A DNA stretch of 64,000 nt from Streptomyces caelestis. Lineage in GTDB: Bacteria; Actinomycetota; Actinomycetes; Streptomycetales; Streptomycetaceae. The position numbers were made by a program, and so were the translations under genes. Positions 8,470 through 15,930 of this stretch are shown piece by piece. The notes beneath the pieces were generated by a model. That model had not been told where the DNA came from. It saw nothing but the letters and a program-made list of their open reading frames with translations, and ran no database searches. The stretch spans positions 3,658,001 to 3,722,000 of the forward strand of contig NZ_JACHNE010000001.1 of NCBI RefSeq assembly GCF_014205255.1, written 5' to 3'. Each line of letters starts with the position of its first letter. Positions within the stretch are counted from its first letter, which is position 1.

Positions 8470-9468
8470 TCACGCCGCCGCGTCGAATCCGGTGCTGCGC
8501 GCCAGCTTCTTCAGCTCCAGCAGCGCGTGCTTCTCGATCTGCCGGATGCGCTCGCGGGTCAGGCCGTGCTCCTTGCCGACCTCGGTCAGCGTGCGCTCCC
8601 GGCCGTCCTCGATGCCGTAGCGCATCTTGATGATCGACGCCGTGCGCTGGTCGAGGCGGCCGATGAGGTCGTCGAGCTCCTCGCTGCGCAGCAGTGTGAG
8701 CACCGACTGCTCGGGCGACACCGCCGAGGTGTCTTCCAGGAGGTCGCCGAACTGGGTCTCGCCCTCGTCGTCCACCGACATGTTCAGCGAGACCGGGTCG
8801 CGGGCCCAGTCGAGCACGTCGATGACGCGCTCCGGCGTCGAGCCGAGCTCGGCGGCGATCTCCGCGGGCTCCGGGTCGCGCCCGTGCTCACGGTTGAACT
8901 CGCGCTGCACGCGCCGGATCCGGCCAAGCTCCTCCACGAGGTGGACGGGCAGGCGGATGGTGCGGGACTGGTCGGCTATGGAGCGGGTGATGGCCTGGCG
9001 GATCCACCACGTCGCGTACGTGGAGAACTTGAAGCCCTTGCGGTAGTCGAACTTCTCGACCGCGCGCACCAGGCCGGCGTTGCCCTCCTGGATCAGGTCC
9101 AGCAGCGGCAGACCGCTGCGGGGGTAGCGGCGGGCGACGGCGACGACCAGGCGCAGGTTGGAGCGGATGAAGACGTCCTTGGCCCGCTCCGCGGCGGCGA
9201 CCAGGGCTTCGAGCTCCTCACGGGTGGCGTCCGCCTCGGTCTCCTCGTACCCGTCGAGGACCTGCTTCGCGAACACACCCGCTTCGATGACCTGGGACAG
9301 CTCGACTTCCTTGGCGGCGTCGAGCAGCGGTGTGCGCGCGATCTCGTCGAGGTACATGCCGACCAGGTCGCGATCGGCGATCTCGCCGCCATGGGCGCGA
9401 ACACTGCTTGCCGCGTCAGCCGTCTCGCCGGTGGCGGACTGACGACGGGCGACGGCACGGGTTGCCAT
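8470..9468 (-). CDS. hrdD: RNA polymerase sigma factor HrdD
   Basis: Primary-like (group 2) sigma-70 factor, 332 aa, the same length as the known S. coelicolor HrdD (SCO3202), which also follows a TetR gene. Visible regions: 1.2 (DLVGMYLDEIARTPLLDAAKE), 2 (SNLRLVVAVARRYP, LLDLIQEGNAGLVRAVEKFDYRKGFKFSTYATWWIRQAI), region 3, and region 4 helix-turn-helix (RTLTEVGKEHGLTRERIRQIEKHALLELKKL). ATG at 9468 has AGGGAG 8 nt upstream. HrdD is non-essential in Streptomyces and its gene is known to respond to thiol-oxidative stress through sigma-R; a matching promoter is visible at 9571-9601. Confidence 0.95.
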   Translation of the reverse strand: MATRAVARRQSATGETADAASSVRAHGGEIADRDLVGMYLDEIARTPLLDAAKEVELSQVIEAGVFAKQVLDGYEETEADATREELEALVAAAERAKDVFIRSNLRLVVAVARRYPRSGLPLLDLIQEGNAGLVRAVEKFDYRKGFKFSTYATWWIRQAITRSIADQSRTIRLPVHLVEELGRIRRVQREFNREHGRDPEPAEIAAELGSTPERVIDVLDWARDPVSLNMSVDDEGETQFGDLLEDTSAVSPEQSVLTLLRSEELDDLIGRLDQRTASIIKMRYGIEDGRERTLTEVGKEHGLTRERIRQIEKHALLELKKLARSTGFDAAA

Positions 9469-9570
9469 GCGTGCTCCCTTGCGATGGTGAGGTCAGCGGG
9501 CGGTCCTTCGGACGCTGGACTCCGTCTCCGGGACTCTCCGGACTCTCCTCGGGTGCCCTGCATCCGATGG

Positions 9571-9601
9571 AAACAACGACTGGAATCAGGACAGAATTCC
9601 C
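9571..9601 (-). promoter_or_regulatory. Sigma-R-type promoter of hrdD
   Basis: Read on the minus strand this is GGGAAT (9596-9601), an 18-nt spacer, then GTTGTTT (9571-9577). That is an exact fit to the sigma-R consensus GGGAAT-N18-GTT. It lies about 103 bp upstream of the hrdD start. hrdD is an established sigma-R target in S. coelicolor, so the site is probably functional. Confidence 0.8.
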
Positions 9602-9661
9602 AACGCACCCCTCGATTTTTCTGATCATGCAGTACCCTGTCCGGCCAAGCGGGGAGGCGAG

Positions 9662-10183
9662 ATGCCGTCGGAACCTACAGAGGTGCAGGTCAGGCCGGGA
9701 GTCGAGGATGACCTCGAAGCCCTCACGACCCTCTACAACCACTACGTTCGTGAGACGGCGATCACATTCGATACCGCGATCTTCACTCCGGAGGAGCGCC
9801 GCCCTTGGCTGCTCTCCCACCCTGAAGACGGTCCCTACCGTCTGAAGGTTGCCGTGGACCCGGACTCACAGGAGATTCTGGGGTACGCCACATCCAGCCC
9901 CTTCCGGATGAAGCCCGCCTACGTGACCTCCGTGGAGACGACGGTGTACGTCGCCCCGCACGCCGGCCGCCGCGGCGTCGGCACGCTCCTCTACAAGGCC
10001 CTCTTCGAGACCCTGTCCGGCGAGGACCTGCACCGCGCCTACGCGGGCATCGCGCAGCCGAACGAGGCGTCGGCCCGGCTGCACGAGCGCTTCGGCTTCC
10101 GGTACGTCGGCACCTACCGGGAGGTCGGCCGCAAGTTCGGCCGCTACTGGGACGTGGCCTGGTACGAGAAGGACCTCGCGTAG
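9662..10183 (+). CDS. GNAT acetyltransferase, phosphinothricin acetyltransferase-like
   Basis: Cytoplasmic acetyl-CoA-dependent N-acetyltransferase, 173 aa. The fold signs are VRPGVEDDLEALTTLYNHYVRETAITFD near the N-terminus and the acetyl-CoA binding segment VYVAPHAGRRGVGTLLYKALFE (Q/RxxGxG/A type), then the NEASARLHERFGFRYVGTYREVGRKFGRYWDVAWYEK ending characteristic of the Pat/Bar/YncA group. Natural substrates of chromosomal members are often uncertain (methionine sulfone/sulfoximine-type compounds or other amino acids). ATG at 9662 has GGGGAGG upstream. Divergent from hrdD. Confidence 0.88.
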   Translation: MPSEPTEVQVRPGVEDDLEALTTLYNHYVRETAITFDTAIFTPEERRPWLLSHPEDGPYRLKVAVDPDSQEILGYATSSPFRMKPAYVTSVETTVYVAPHAGRRGVGTLLYKALFETLSGEDLHRAYAGIAQPNEASARLHERFGFRYVGTYREVGRKFGRYWDVAWYEKDLA

Positions 10184-10191
10184 GACCCCGG

Positions 10192-10247
10192 GGTCACGGG
10201 TCACAGGTCACAGGTCACGGGTTACGAGTCACAGGTCACGGGTCACG
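10192..10247. repeat. Eight tandem 7-bp repeats (GGTCACG/A)
   Basis: Eight head-to-tail heptamers: six are exact GGTCACG or GGTCACA and two carry one or two changes (GGTTACG, AGTCACA). The array ends directly before the stop codon of the convergent dioxygenase gene. It may be slippage-generated; the TCAC core could also bind a protein. Confidence 0.9.
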
Positions 10248-10248
10248 C

Positions 10249-11034
10249 TCAGCCGAACTGCACCGACCGCTTCGCCAGCCCCATCCAGAAGCCGTCGATC
10301 ACCGACTTCTGCACGTCCAGCTCACCGGCCGCGTCGGCCGCGCCCATGGTCACGAACAGCGGGGCGAAGTGCTCCGTGCGCGGGTGGGCGAGCTGCCCCG
10401 CGGGCGACTTGCGGGTGAAGTCGAGCAGCGCGTCCACGTCACGCGCCTCCAGCGCCCGCCGCCCCCAGTCGTCGAACTCCGCCGACCAGGCGGGGGTGCC
10501 GCCCTGCCGGAGCGCGGCCAGGTTGTGGGTGAAGAAGCCGGAGCCGACGATCAGCACGCCCTCGTCCCGCAAGGGGGCGAGCCGGCGGCCGATCTCCATG
10601 AGCCGGACCGGGTCCAGCGTCGGCATGGAGACCTGGAGCACCGGGATGTCGGCCTCCGGGTACATCTCGACCAGCGGGACGTACGCGCCGTGGTCGAGGC
10701 CGCGGTCGGGGACGTCCTGGACGGGCACGCCGGGGGCGCGCAGCAGCTTCCGTACCGACTCGGCGAGCTCCGGTGCGCCGGGGGCCTCGTAGGTCACCCT
10801 GTAGTAGTGCTCCGGGAAGCCCCAGAAGTCGTAGACGAGCGGGACGGTCTCGGTGGCGCCGATGGCGAGCGGGGCCTCCTCCCAGTGGGCGGAGACCATC
10901 AGGATCGCCCGGGGTCGCGGCAGGCCGGCCGACCAGGCGGCCAGTTCACCGGGCCAGACCGGGTCGTCCGCCAGCGGCGGGGCGCCGTGGCTCAGGTACA
11001 GAGCGGGCATGCGCTCCTGGATGGCGGCGGACAT
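10249..11034 (-). CDS. Class III extradiol ring-cleavage dioxygenase (DODA/YgiD type)
   Basis: LigB-fold dioxygenase of the 4,5-DOPA dioxygenase family, 261 aa, the usual length. Conserved metal and active-site histidines are visible: His16 in ALYLSHGAPP, His50 in MVSAHWEE, His115 in GLDHGAYVPL and His170 in GSGFFTHNL. Members open catecholic rings, but for many bacterial homologues the real substrate is unknown. The gene is divergent from a MarR regulator 81 bp away and is probably repressed by it, through an AT-rich intergenic region with an AACAAA/TTTGTT inverted repeat. Confidence 0.9.
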   Translation of the reverse strand: MSAAIQERMPALYLSHGAPPLADDPVWPGELAAWSAGLPRPRAILMVSAHWEEAPLAIGATETVPLVYDFWGFPEHYYRVTYEAPGAPELAESVRKLLRAPGVPVQDVPDRGLDHGAYVPLVEMYPEADIPVLQVSMPTLDPVRLMEIGRRLAPLRDEGVLIVGSGFFTHNLAALRQGGTPAWSAEFDDWGRRALEARDVDALLDFTRKSPAGQLAHPRTEHFAPLFVTMGAADAAGELDVQKSVIDGFWMGLAKRSVQFG

Positions 11035-11064
11035 GCTGCGGCTCCTTCCAAAACATGATTCCCT

Positions 11065-11089
11065 AACAAAACTGTACGGGCCATTTGTT
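11065..11089. promoter_or_regulatory. Inverted repeat in the dioxygenase-marR promoter region
   Basis: AACAAA (11065-11070) and TTTGTT (11084-11089) form a 6-bp inverted repeat with a 13-nt spacer, in an AT-rich patch unlike its surroundings. It sits between the two divergent starts and is a candidate MarR operator or promoter element. Confidence 0.4.
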
Positions 11090-11115
11090 TAAAATTCAAG
11101 GAGGGGCCACGTAGA

Positions 11116-11658
11116 GTGGAAGACATGAAGGCACCCGCATCCGCACCGACACCAGGCTCCGTGGCAGAGCCTCCGGAACCGCGCTGGCTCACCGTCGAGG
11201 AGCAGCGCGTATGGCGCTCGTTCATGGAGGGCGTCACCCTCCTCGACGACCATCTCGACCGTCAGCTCCAGCGCGACGCGGGCATGCCGCACGTCTACTA
11301 CGGCCTTCTGGTCAAGCTCGCCGAGGCGCCGGGGCGGCGGCTGCGGATGACGGAGCTCGCCATGCTGGCGAAGATCACCCGCTCCCGCCTCTCGCACGCC
11401 ATCGCGCGCCTGGAGAAGAACGGCTGGGTGCGCCGCGAGGACTGCCCCGACGACAAGCGGGGCCAGTTCGCCGTGCTGACGGACGAGGGCTACGAGGTGC
11501 TGCGGCAGACCGCGCCGGGCCATGTGGAGGCCGTCCGCCAGGCGGTCTTCGACCGGCTCACCCCGGAACAGCAGAGGTCCCTCGGCGAGATCATGCGGAT
11601 CATCGCCGAGGGACTCCAGCCGGCCGAAGCGGGTGCGGACCTGCCCTGGCTCCGCTGA
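11116..11658 (+). CDS. MarR-family transcriptional regulator
   Basis: 180-aa winged-helix repressor. After a Pro/Ala-rich N-terminal tail the MarR domain runs from about residue 30 to 165, with the recognition helix in LRMTELAMLAKITRSRLSHAIARLEKNGWVRRE and the wing DCPDDKRGQFAVLTDEGYEVL. An internal ATG (residue 4, 11125) is an alternative start. It is divergent from the dioxygenase gene, its likely target. The stop codon lies inside a hairpin (11637-11672) and a second hairpin follows. Confidence 0.9.
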   Translation: MEDMKAPASAPTPGSVAEPPEPRWLTVEEQRVWRSFMEGVTLLDDHLDRQLQRDAGMPHVYYGLLVKLAEAPGRRLRMTELAMLAKITRSRLSHAIARLEKNGWVRREDCPDDKRGQFAVLTDEGYEVLRQTAPGHVEAVRQAVFDRLTPEQQRSLGEIMRIIAEGLQPAEAGADLPWLR

Positions 11659-11712
11659 GCCGGGGCAGGTCCTGGAATCAGTGGGTACGAGGCGTCCCCT
11701 CCTCGTACCCAC
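11637..11712 (+). terminator. Double hairpin after marR
   Basis: First stem 11637-11652 pairs with 11657-11672 (16 bp with one G-T, loop CGCT) and includes the marR stop codon. Second stem 11681-11692 pairs perfectly with 11701-11712 (12 bp, 8-nt loop). Together they separate marR from the convergent MFS gene and probably stop transcription both ways. Confidence 0.7.
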
Positions 11713-11716
11713 GGAG

Positions 11717-11768
11717 GGCCCGAAGTGGTGTTACGGGCGGCCCGAAGTGGTGTTACGGGCGGCCCGGA
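11717..11768. repeat. 22-bp tandem repeat, 2.3 copies
   Basis: Two exact 22-bp copies (11717-11738 and 11739-11760) followed by the first part of a third, lying between the marR terminator and the end of the MFS gene. The unit starts GGCCCGAAGTGGTG. No function can be read from it. Confidence 0.9.
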
Positions 11769-11791
11769 CGGGGCCTTTCCGGGTACGGCCG

Positions 11792-13339
11792 TCAGTGGGC
11801 GACGACCGGGATCTGCACCTCGTCCGCCACACCCTCGCCGGAACCGGAGCCGGTCACGGTGGTGTTCCCGGGACGGCCCGCGTTGACGAAGGTCAGGGCG
11901 ATCGCGGCGGCCACGACGAGGATGCCGACGGCGAACCAGATGGCACTCGTGTAGCCCTCCACCATGGCCTCCAGCTGGACCAGCTGCTGCTGGGACCGGC
12001 TGGTGGCCCCGGCGATGTGGTCCGCGATGTAGGACGTCGTCGCCGAGGCGGCGATCGTGTTCAGCAGAGCCGTACCGATGGCGCCGCCCACCTGCTGCGA
12101 GGTGTTGACCATCGCGGAGGCGACACCGGCGTCCCGCGGCTCCACGCCCTGCGTGGACAGCGACATGGCCGGCATGAACGCCGTACCCATGCCCAGGCCG
12201 AGCAGCAGCATCGCCGGCAGCAGCAGAGCGGCGTACGAGGAGCCGATCTCCAGCCGGGTCAGCAGCAGCATGCCGAGCGCGGCGACCAGGAAGCCGGGAC
12301 CCATCAGCAGGCGCGGCGCCACCCTGGTCATCAGGCGGGTGCCGATCTGGGTGGAGCCCACGATCATGCCCACGATCATCGGCAGGAACGCGAAACCGGT
12401 CCTGACCGGCGAGTACCCCTTCACGATCTGCAGGTAGTACGTCAGGAAGAGGAACAGGCCGAACATCGCGATGATCGCGAGACCGAGAGAGAGGTAGACA
12501 CCACCGCGGTTGCGCTCGGTGATCACGCGCAACGGCAGCAGCGGGGCCTTGACCTTGGACTCGACGATCACGAAGGTCGCGAGCAGAACGGCGGAGGCCA
12601 CGAACATGCCGACGGTCACGGAGTCGCTCCAGCCGTCGGACTCGGCGCGGGTGAAGCCGTAGACGAGGGCGACCAGGCCGAGCGTGGACAGGACGACGCC
12701 CGGGATGTCGAGCGGAGAGCGGTTGCGGCCGCCCTCGGGCTCACGGATGACGAAGTACGCACCGGCCGCGGCGACGACGGCGAACGGGATGTTCACGAAG
12801 AACGTCCAGCGCCAGTCCAGGTACTCGGTGAGGAAGCCGCCCAGGATCAGACCGACGGCACCACCGCCACCGGCGATCGCGCCGTAGATGCCGAACGCCT
12901 TGGCGCGCTCCTTGGCGTCGGTGAACATCACGGCGAGCAGGGAGAGCGCGGCGGGCGCGAGCAGGGCTCCGAAGGCGCCCTGGAGGGCGCGGGCGCCGAA
13001 CATCATCGCCTCGTTCGTGGCCGCGCCACCAAGGGCGGAGGCCACGGCGAAGCCGCCGAGCCCGACGACGAACGCCCTCTTGCGGCCCCACAGGTCGGCT
13101 ATCCGGCCGCCGAACAGGAGCAGACCGCCGAAGGCGAGGGCGTAGGCCGTGACGACCCACTGCCGGTTGCCGTCGGAGATGCCCAGGTCCTGCTGGGCGG
13201 AGGGCAGGGCGATGTTCACGATGGTGGCGTCCAGGACGACCATCAGCTGGGCCAGCGCGATGAAGACGAGCGCTTTCCAGCGGGCGGGGTCCGGCGAGGC
13301 GGCCGGAGCCCGCAGTGTCTTTGAGGCTGTTTCAGACAT
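11792..13339 (-). CDS. MFS drug exporter, DHA2 (14-helix) type
   Basis: Proton-driven multidrug exporter of about 515 aa. Hydrophobic segments fit 14 membrane helices; signature motifs are VVLDATIVNIALPSAQQDL in helix 1, FGGRIADLWGRKRAFVVG (motif A), and a helix 5 motif GLILGGFLTEYLDWRW. The frame could begin at GTG 13351, but ATG 13339 (MSETASKTL) is the more typical start. The TetR gene at 13554 lies upstream on the same strand, giving a regulator-exporter arrangement like SCO3206-3207. The C-terminus ends with a short polar tail. Confidence 0.92.
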   Translation of the reverse strand: MSETASKTLRAPAASPDPARWKALVFIALAQLMVVLDATIVNIALPSAQQDLGISDGNRQWVVTAYALAFGGLLLFGGRIADLWGRKRAFVVGLGGFAVASALGGAATNEAMMFGARALQGAFGALLAPAALSLLAVMFTDAKERAKAFGIYGAIAGGGGAVGLILGGFLTEYLDWRWTFFVNIPFAVVAAAGAYFVIREPEGGRNRSPLDIPGVVLSTLGLVALVYGFTRAESDGWSDSVTVGMFVASAVLLATFVIVESKVKAPLLPLRVITERNRGGVYLSLGLAIIAMFGLFLFLTYYLQIVKGYSPVRTGFAFLPMIVGMIVGSTQIGTRLMTRVAPRLLMGPGFLVAALGMLLLTRLEIGSSYAALLLPAMLLLGLGMGTAFMPAMSLSTQGVEPRDAGVASAMVNTSQQVGGAIGTALLNTIAASATTSYIADHIAGATSRSQQQLVQLEAMVEGYTSAIWFAVGILVVAAAIALTFVNAGRPGNTTVTGSGSGEGVADEVQIPVVAH

Positions 13340-13553
13340 GGGGGTACCCACTTCGGGACAAGGTGACGGAAAAAAGGTGTCGTTGAGGGACGACTCGACG
13401 ACCGGCGTGGTCGTGAGCTGTGTGGTCGTGAGCTATATGGCCTGAGCTATGTCGTGTGGCCGTCGTGATTCATGCGTGCTGGCCATGCGCTGGCCATGTG
13501 TGGTGGCCATGTGTGGTGACTCGGGCGCTCGGGTGGCGCCCGGAACTGATCGG

Positions 13554-14198
13554 TCAGGCTTGGCGGAGGTCCTCCATGGTCACTGCCGCGCCCGGCAGGG
13601 CGGAACGGGCCGGGGCCCGCAGTCCGTCCAGGAACAGCTGAAGATGACGGTGCACGAAACGGTCGGCGCTGAAGCACGCCGTACCGGCCGGGGGCCGGCT
13701 GAGCTGGGCCACGGCGACCATCAGGTCACCGACGCCGACATCGGGGCGGAGCTGGCCGGCCGCCTTGGCGCGGTCCATGACCATCTGGAGGATCCGCTCC
13801 ACGCGCTCGCGCGCCGCTTCGAGGTCGGGGTGGTTCTGGTCGAAGGTGCTCGAGACCATCGGGCACAGCGCGCTGATCCGCTCGTCGGCGGAGGTGTGCA
13901 CGAAGCGCTCCAGGGCCTCGAACGCGTCCCCGGTCTCCGCGAGCGCGCGCTCGCCGGCCGCGCCCGTACGGTCCAGTACGGAACAGACGACCTCGCGTAC
14001 GAGCGCGTCGCGATCCGGGAAGTTGCGGTACACCGTGGCGTTGCCCACGCCGGCCCGGCGGGCGATCTCGTCGAGCGGCACCTCGGGTCCGTGCTCGACG
14101 AACATCTCCCGGGCGGCGGTGACGATCCGCTCCCGGTTGCGCAGGGCGTCGGCACGGGGCCGGGGCGCCTTGCGCGGTGCGGGGGTGGCGGTCTGCAC
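13554..14198 (-). CDS. TetR-family regulator of the adjacent exporter
   Basis: 214-aa repressor. N-terminal TetR domain: RNRERIVTAAREMFVEHGPEVPLDEIARRAGVGNATVYRNFPDRDALVREV, with the helix-turn-helix about residues 40-65, then a SbtR-like helical ligand domain (ALERFVHTSADERISALCPMV). The start at 14198 is a GTG. It lies upstream of, and in the same direction as, the MFS gene, with about 215 bp between them that contains short GTGGCCATGTG repeats. It probably represses the exporter and itself. Confidence 0.9.
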   Translation of the reverse strand: MQTATPAPRKAPRPRADALRNRERIVTAAREMFVEHGPEVPLDEIARRAGVGNATVYRNFPDRDALVREVVCSVLDRTGAAGERALAETGDAFEALERFVHTSADERISALCPMVSSTFDQNHPDLEAARERVERILQMVMDRAKAAGQLRPDVGVGDLMVAVAQLSRPPAGTACFSADRFVHRHLQLFLDGLRAPARSALPGAAVTMEDLRQA

Positions 14199-14465
14199 GG
14201 CGTACTCCTGGGTGGTCTGAGTGTGCGGTGATGCGATCCGGGGAGAGACTCCCCGTTTCGGTCGGACACCTGGCTAAACGGGGACTGGGTCCCCGGTATT
14301 TCCCGCACCTGGGATTTTTGTTTGTGACCTGGCTCACGGTGCCGACGGGCCCGCTGCTGCGGGACCGCTACCGCCGGACCGCTACCGCCGGAGCTACCCA
14401 CGGGAAACCCACGATCGGTCTCCTCCAACGCGCGCCCCGCGCGCCCCCTGACGCAGGGTGATCGC

Positions 14466-15854
14466 ATGGGTGCAGCCGGAGACGGAGGCTGCCATGGCGC
14501 GGGAGGTCCCTTGCAGGTCCGTGGCATGCAGCCGCAGCCCCAGCGCCCCCGGTCGTACGGCTCGGGGCCGCCCGGCCGCCGGATACCCAGGCGGCGCCTG
14601 GCCGCCCTCGCCTGCGTGACCGCCCTGACCTTCACGGTCAGCACCTCGGCCGGCACGGGCCACCTCGCCCCGGGAGCCACCACGGCCGGGGCGGGCCCGA
14701 TCTCCCTGTCCCGCACCTCCGCGCACGGCCCCTGCATGATCCGCGGCGCCCGCGAGGTCCAGATGTCCGAGGGCATCCCCACCACCGACGGCTACGCCGG
14801 CTCCACCGGCACCGTCCGCGCCCTCACCCTGATGATCGACTTCTCCGACGCACCCGGCGAGGGCAAGGCCCTGGACCGCTACCGGGAGTTCTTCCCGCAG
14901 ACCCGGCACTGGTTCCGCACCAGCTCCTACGGCCGCCTCGACTACCGCCCCGAGACCCCGATACCGGAGTGGCTGCGGATGCCGAAGTCCTTCCACGAGT
15001 ACGGCATAGAGCGCGGCGCCCCCTTCGACCCCGGCTACCGCGCGCTGGTCCAGGACCTCGTGGCCGCGGCCGACCCGAGGGTGGACTTCCGCGAGTACGA
15101 CCTGGTGAACGTACTGGTCACCCCGAACGCCGGCCCCTCCGCCCTCGACACCGTCCTCTCGGTCACCTTCGCCGGCAACCCCGAGGCCCCGAGAGCCGAC
15201 GGCATACCCGTGGCCAACGCCTCGTTCGTCTACTCCCGCCAGGACGACGGCTCCGGCTCCTACGGCCGCACCGGCTACCGCGTCCTCCCCCACGAGAACG
15301 GCCACGTCTTCGGCCTGCCCGACCTGTACACCGCGGAGGGCGGGGGCGCCGTCGGCCACTGGGACATCATGAGCGAGGACTGGGGCGCCAACAACGACCT
15401 CCTCGGCTGGCACAAGTGGAAGCTGGGCTGGCTGGACGCCGCGCAGGTGCACTGCGTATCGACCCCCGGCACCACGGAGCACACCCTGACGCCGCTGGCC
15501 CGCGCGGGCGGCTCCAAGCTGGTCGTCGTCCCCCTGGACAGCAGATCCGGTTACGCCGTCGAACTGCGCACCCGCGCCGGCAACGACGAGTCGGTGTGCC
15601 GCCCGGGCATCCTGGTCTACAAGGTCGACGCCGAGGTGGACACGGGCATGGGCCCGGTCACCGTCTACGACTCCCGCCGCGACAGCGGCGGCTGCACACG
15701 CGCACCGAACGTCCACGCGGAGCTGTCGGACGCGCCGTACGCGCCCGGGGAGACGTTCAGGGATCCGCGGAGGGGGATCGTGATCAGGGTGGTGGAGGCG
15801 GATCCCGCGGGGGACTACCGGGTACGGGTGACGCGGGGCCAGCCACGGACGTGA
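14466..15854 (+). CDS. Secreted M6-type metalloprotease
   Basis: 462-aa secreted zinc protease related to the immune inhibitor A family. The N-terminus has an arginine-rich stretch and then a hydrophobic signal segment (RRRLAALACVTALTFTVSTSAG, residues 42-63), so export by Sec or Tat is likely. The catalytic signature HENGHVFGLPDLY starts at residue 276 and fits the M6 pattern HExGHxxGLPDLYD; GHWDIMSEDWG after it is the usual downstream Met-turn-like segment. ATG 14466 has an AGGG ribosome site; ATG 14526 is an alternative that still keeps the signal peptide. It has no operon partners. Confidence 0.88.
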   Translation: MGAAGDGGCHGAGGPLQVRGMQPQPQRPRSYGSGPPGRRIPRRRLAALACVTALTFTVSTSAGTGHLAPGATTAGAGPISLSRTSAHGPCMIRGAREVQMSEGIPTTDGYAGSTGTVRALTLMIDFSDAPGEGKALDRYREFFPQTRHWFRTSSYGRLDYRPETPIPEWLRMPKSFHEYGIERGAPFDPGYRALVQDLVAAADPRVDFREYDLVNVLVTPNAGPSALDTVLSVTFAGNPEAPRADGIPVANASFVYSRQDDGSGSYGRTGYRVLPHENGHVFGLPDLYTAEGGGAVGHWDIMSEDWGANNDLLGWHKWKLGWLDAAQVHCVSTPGTTEHTLTPLARAGGSKLVVVPLDSRSGYAVELRTRAGNDESVCRPGILVYKVDAEVDTGMGPVTVYDSRRDSGGCTRAPNVHAELSDAPYAPGETFRDPRRGIVIRVVEADPAGDYRVRVTRGQPRT

Positions 15855-15930
15855 CGGCACTCGACGCTCAGGCAGGTGCCCGTTCGGGATTACGGTAGCC
15901 CTGCGCCGCGACCGCCGTACCGGAGAGCCG

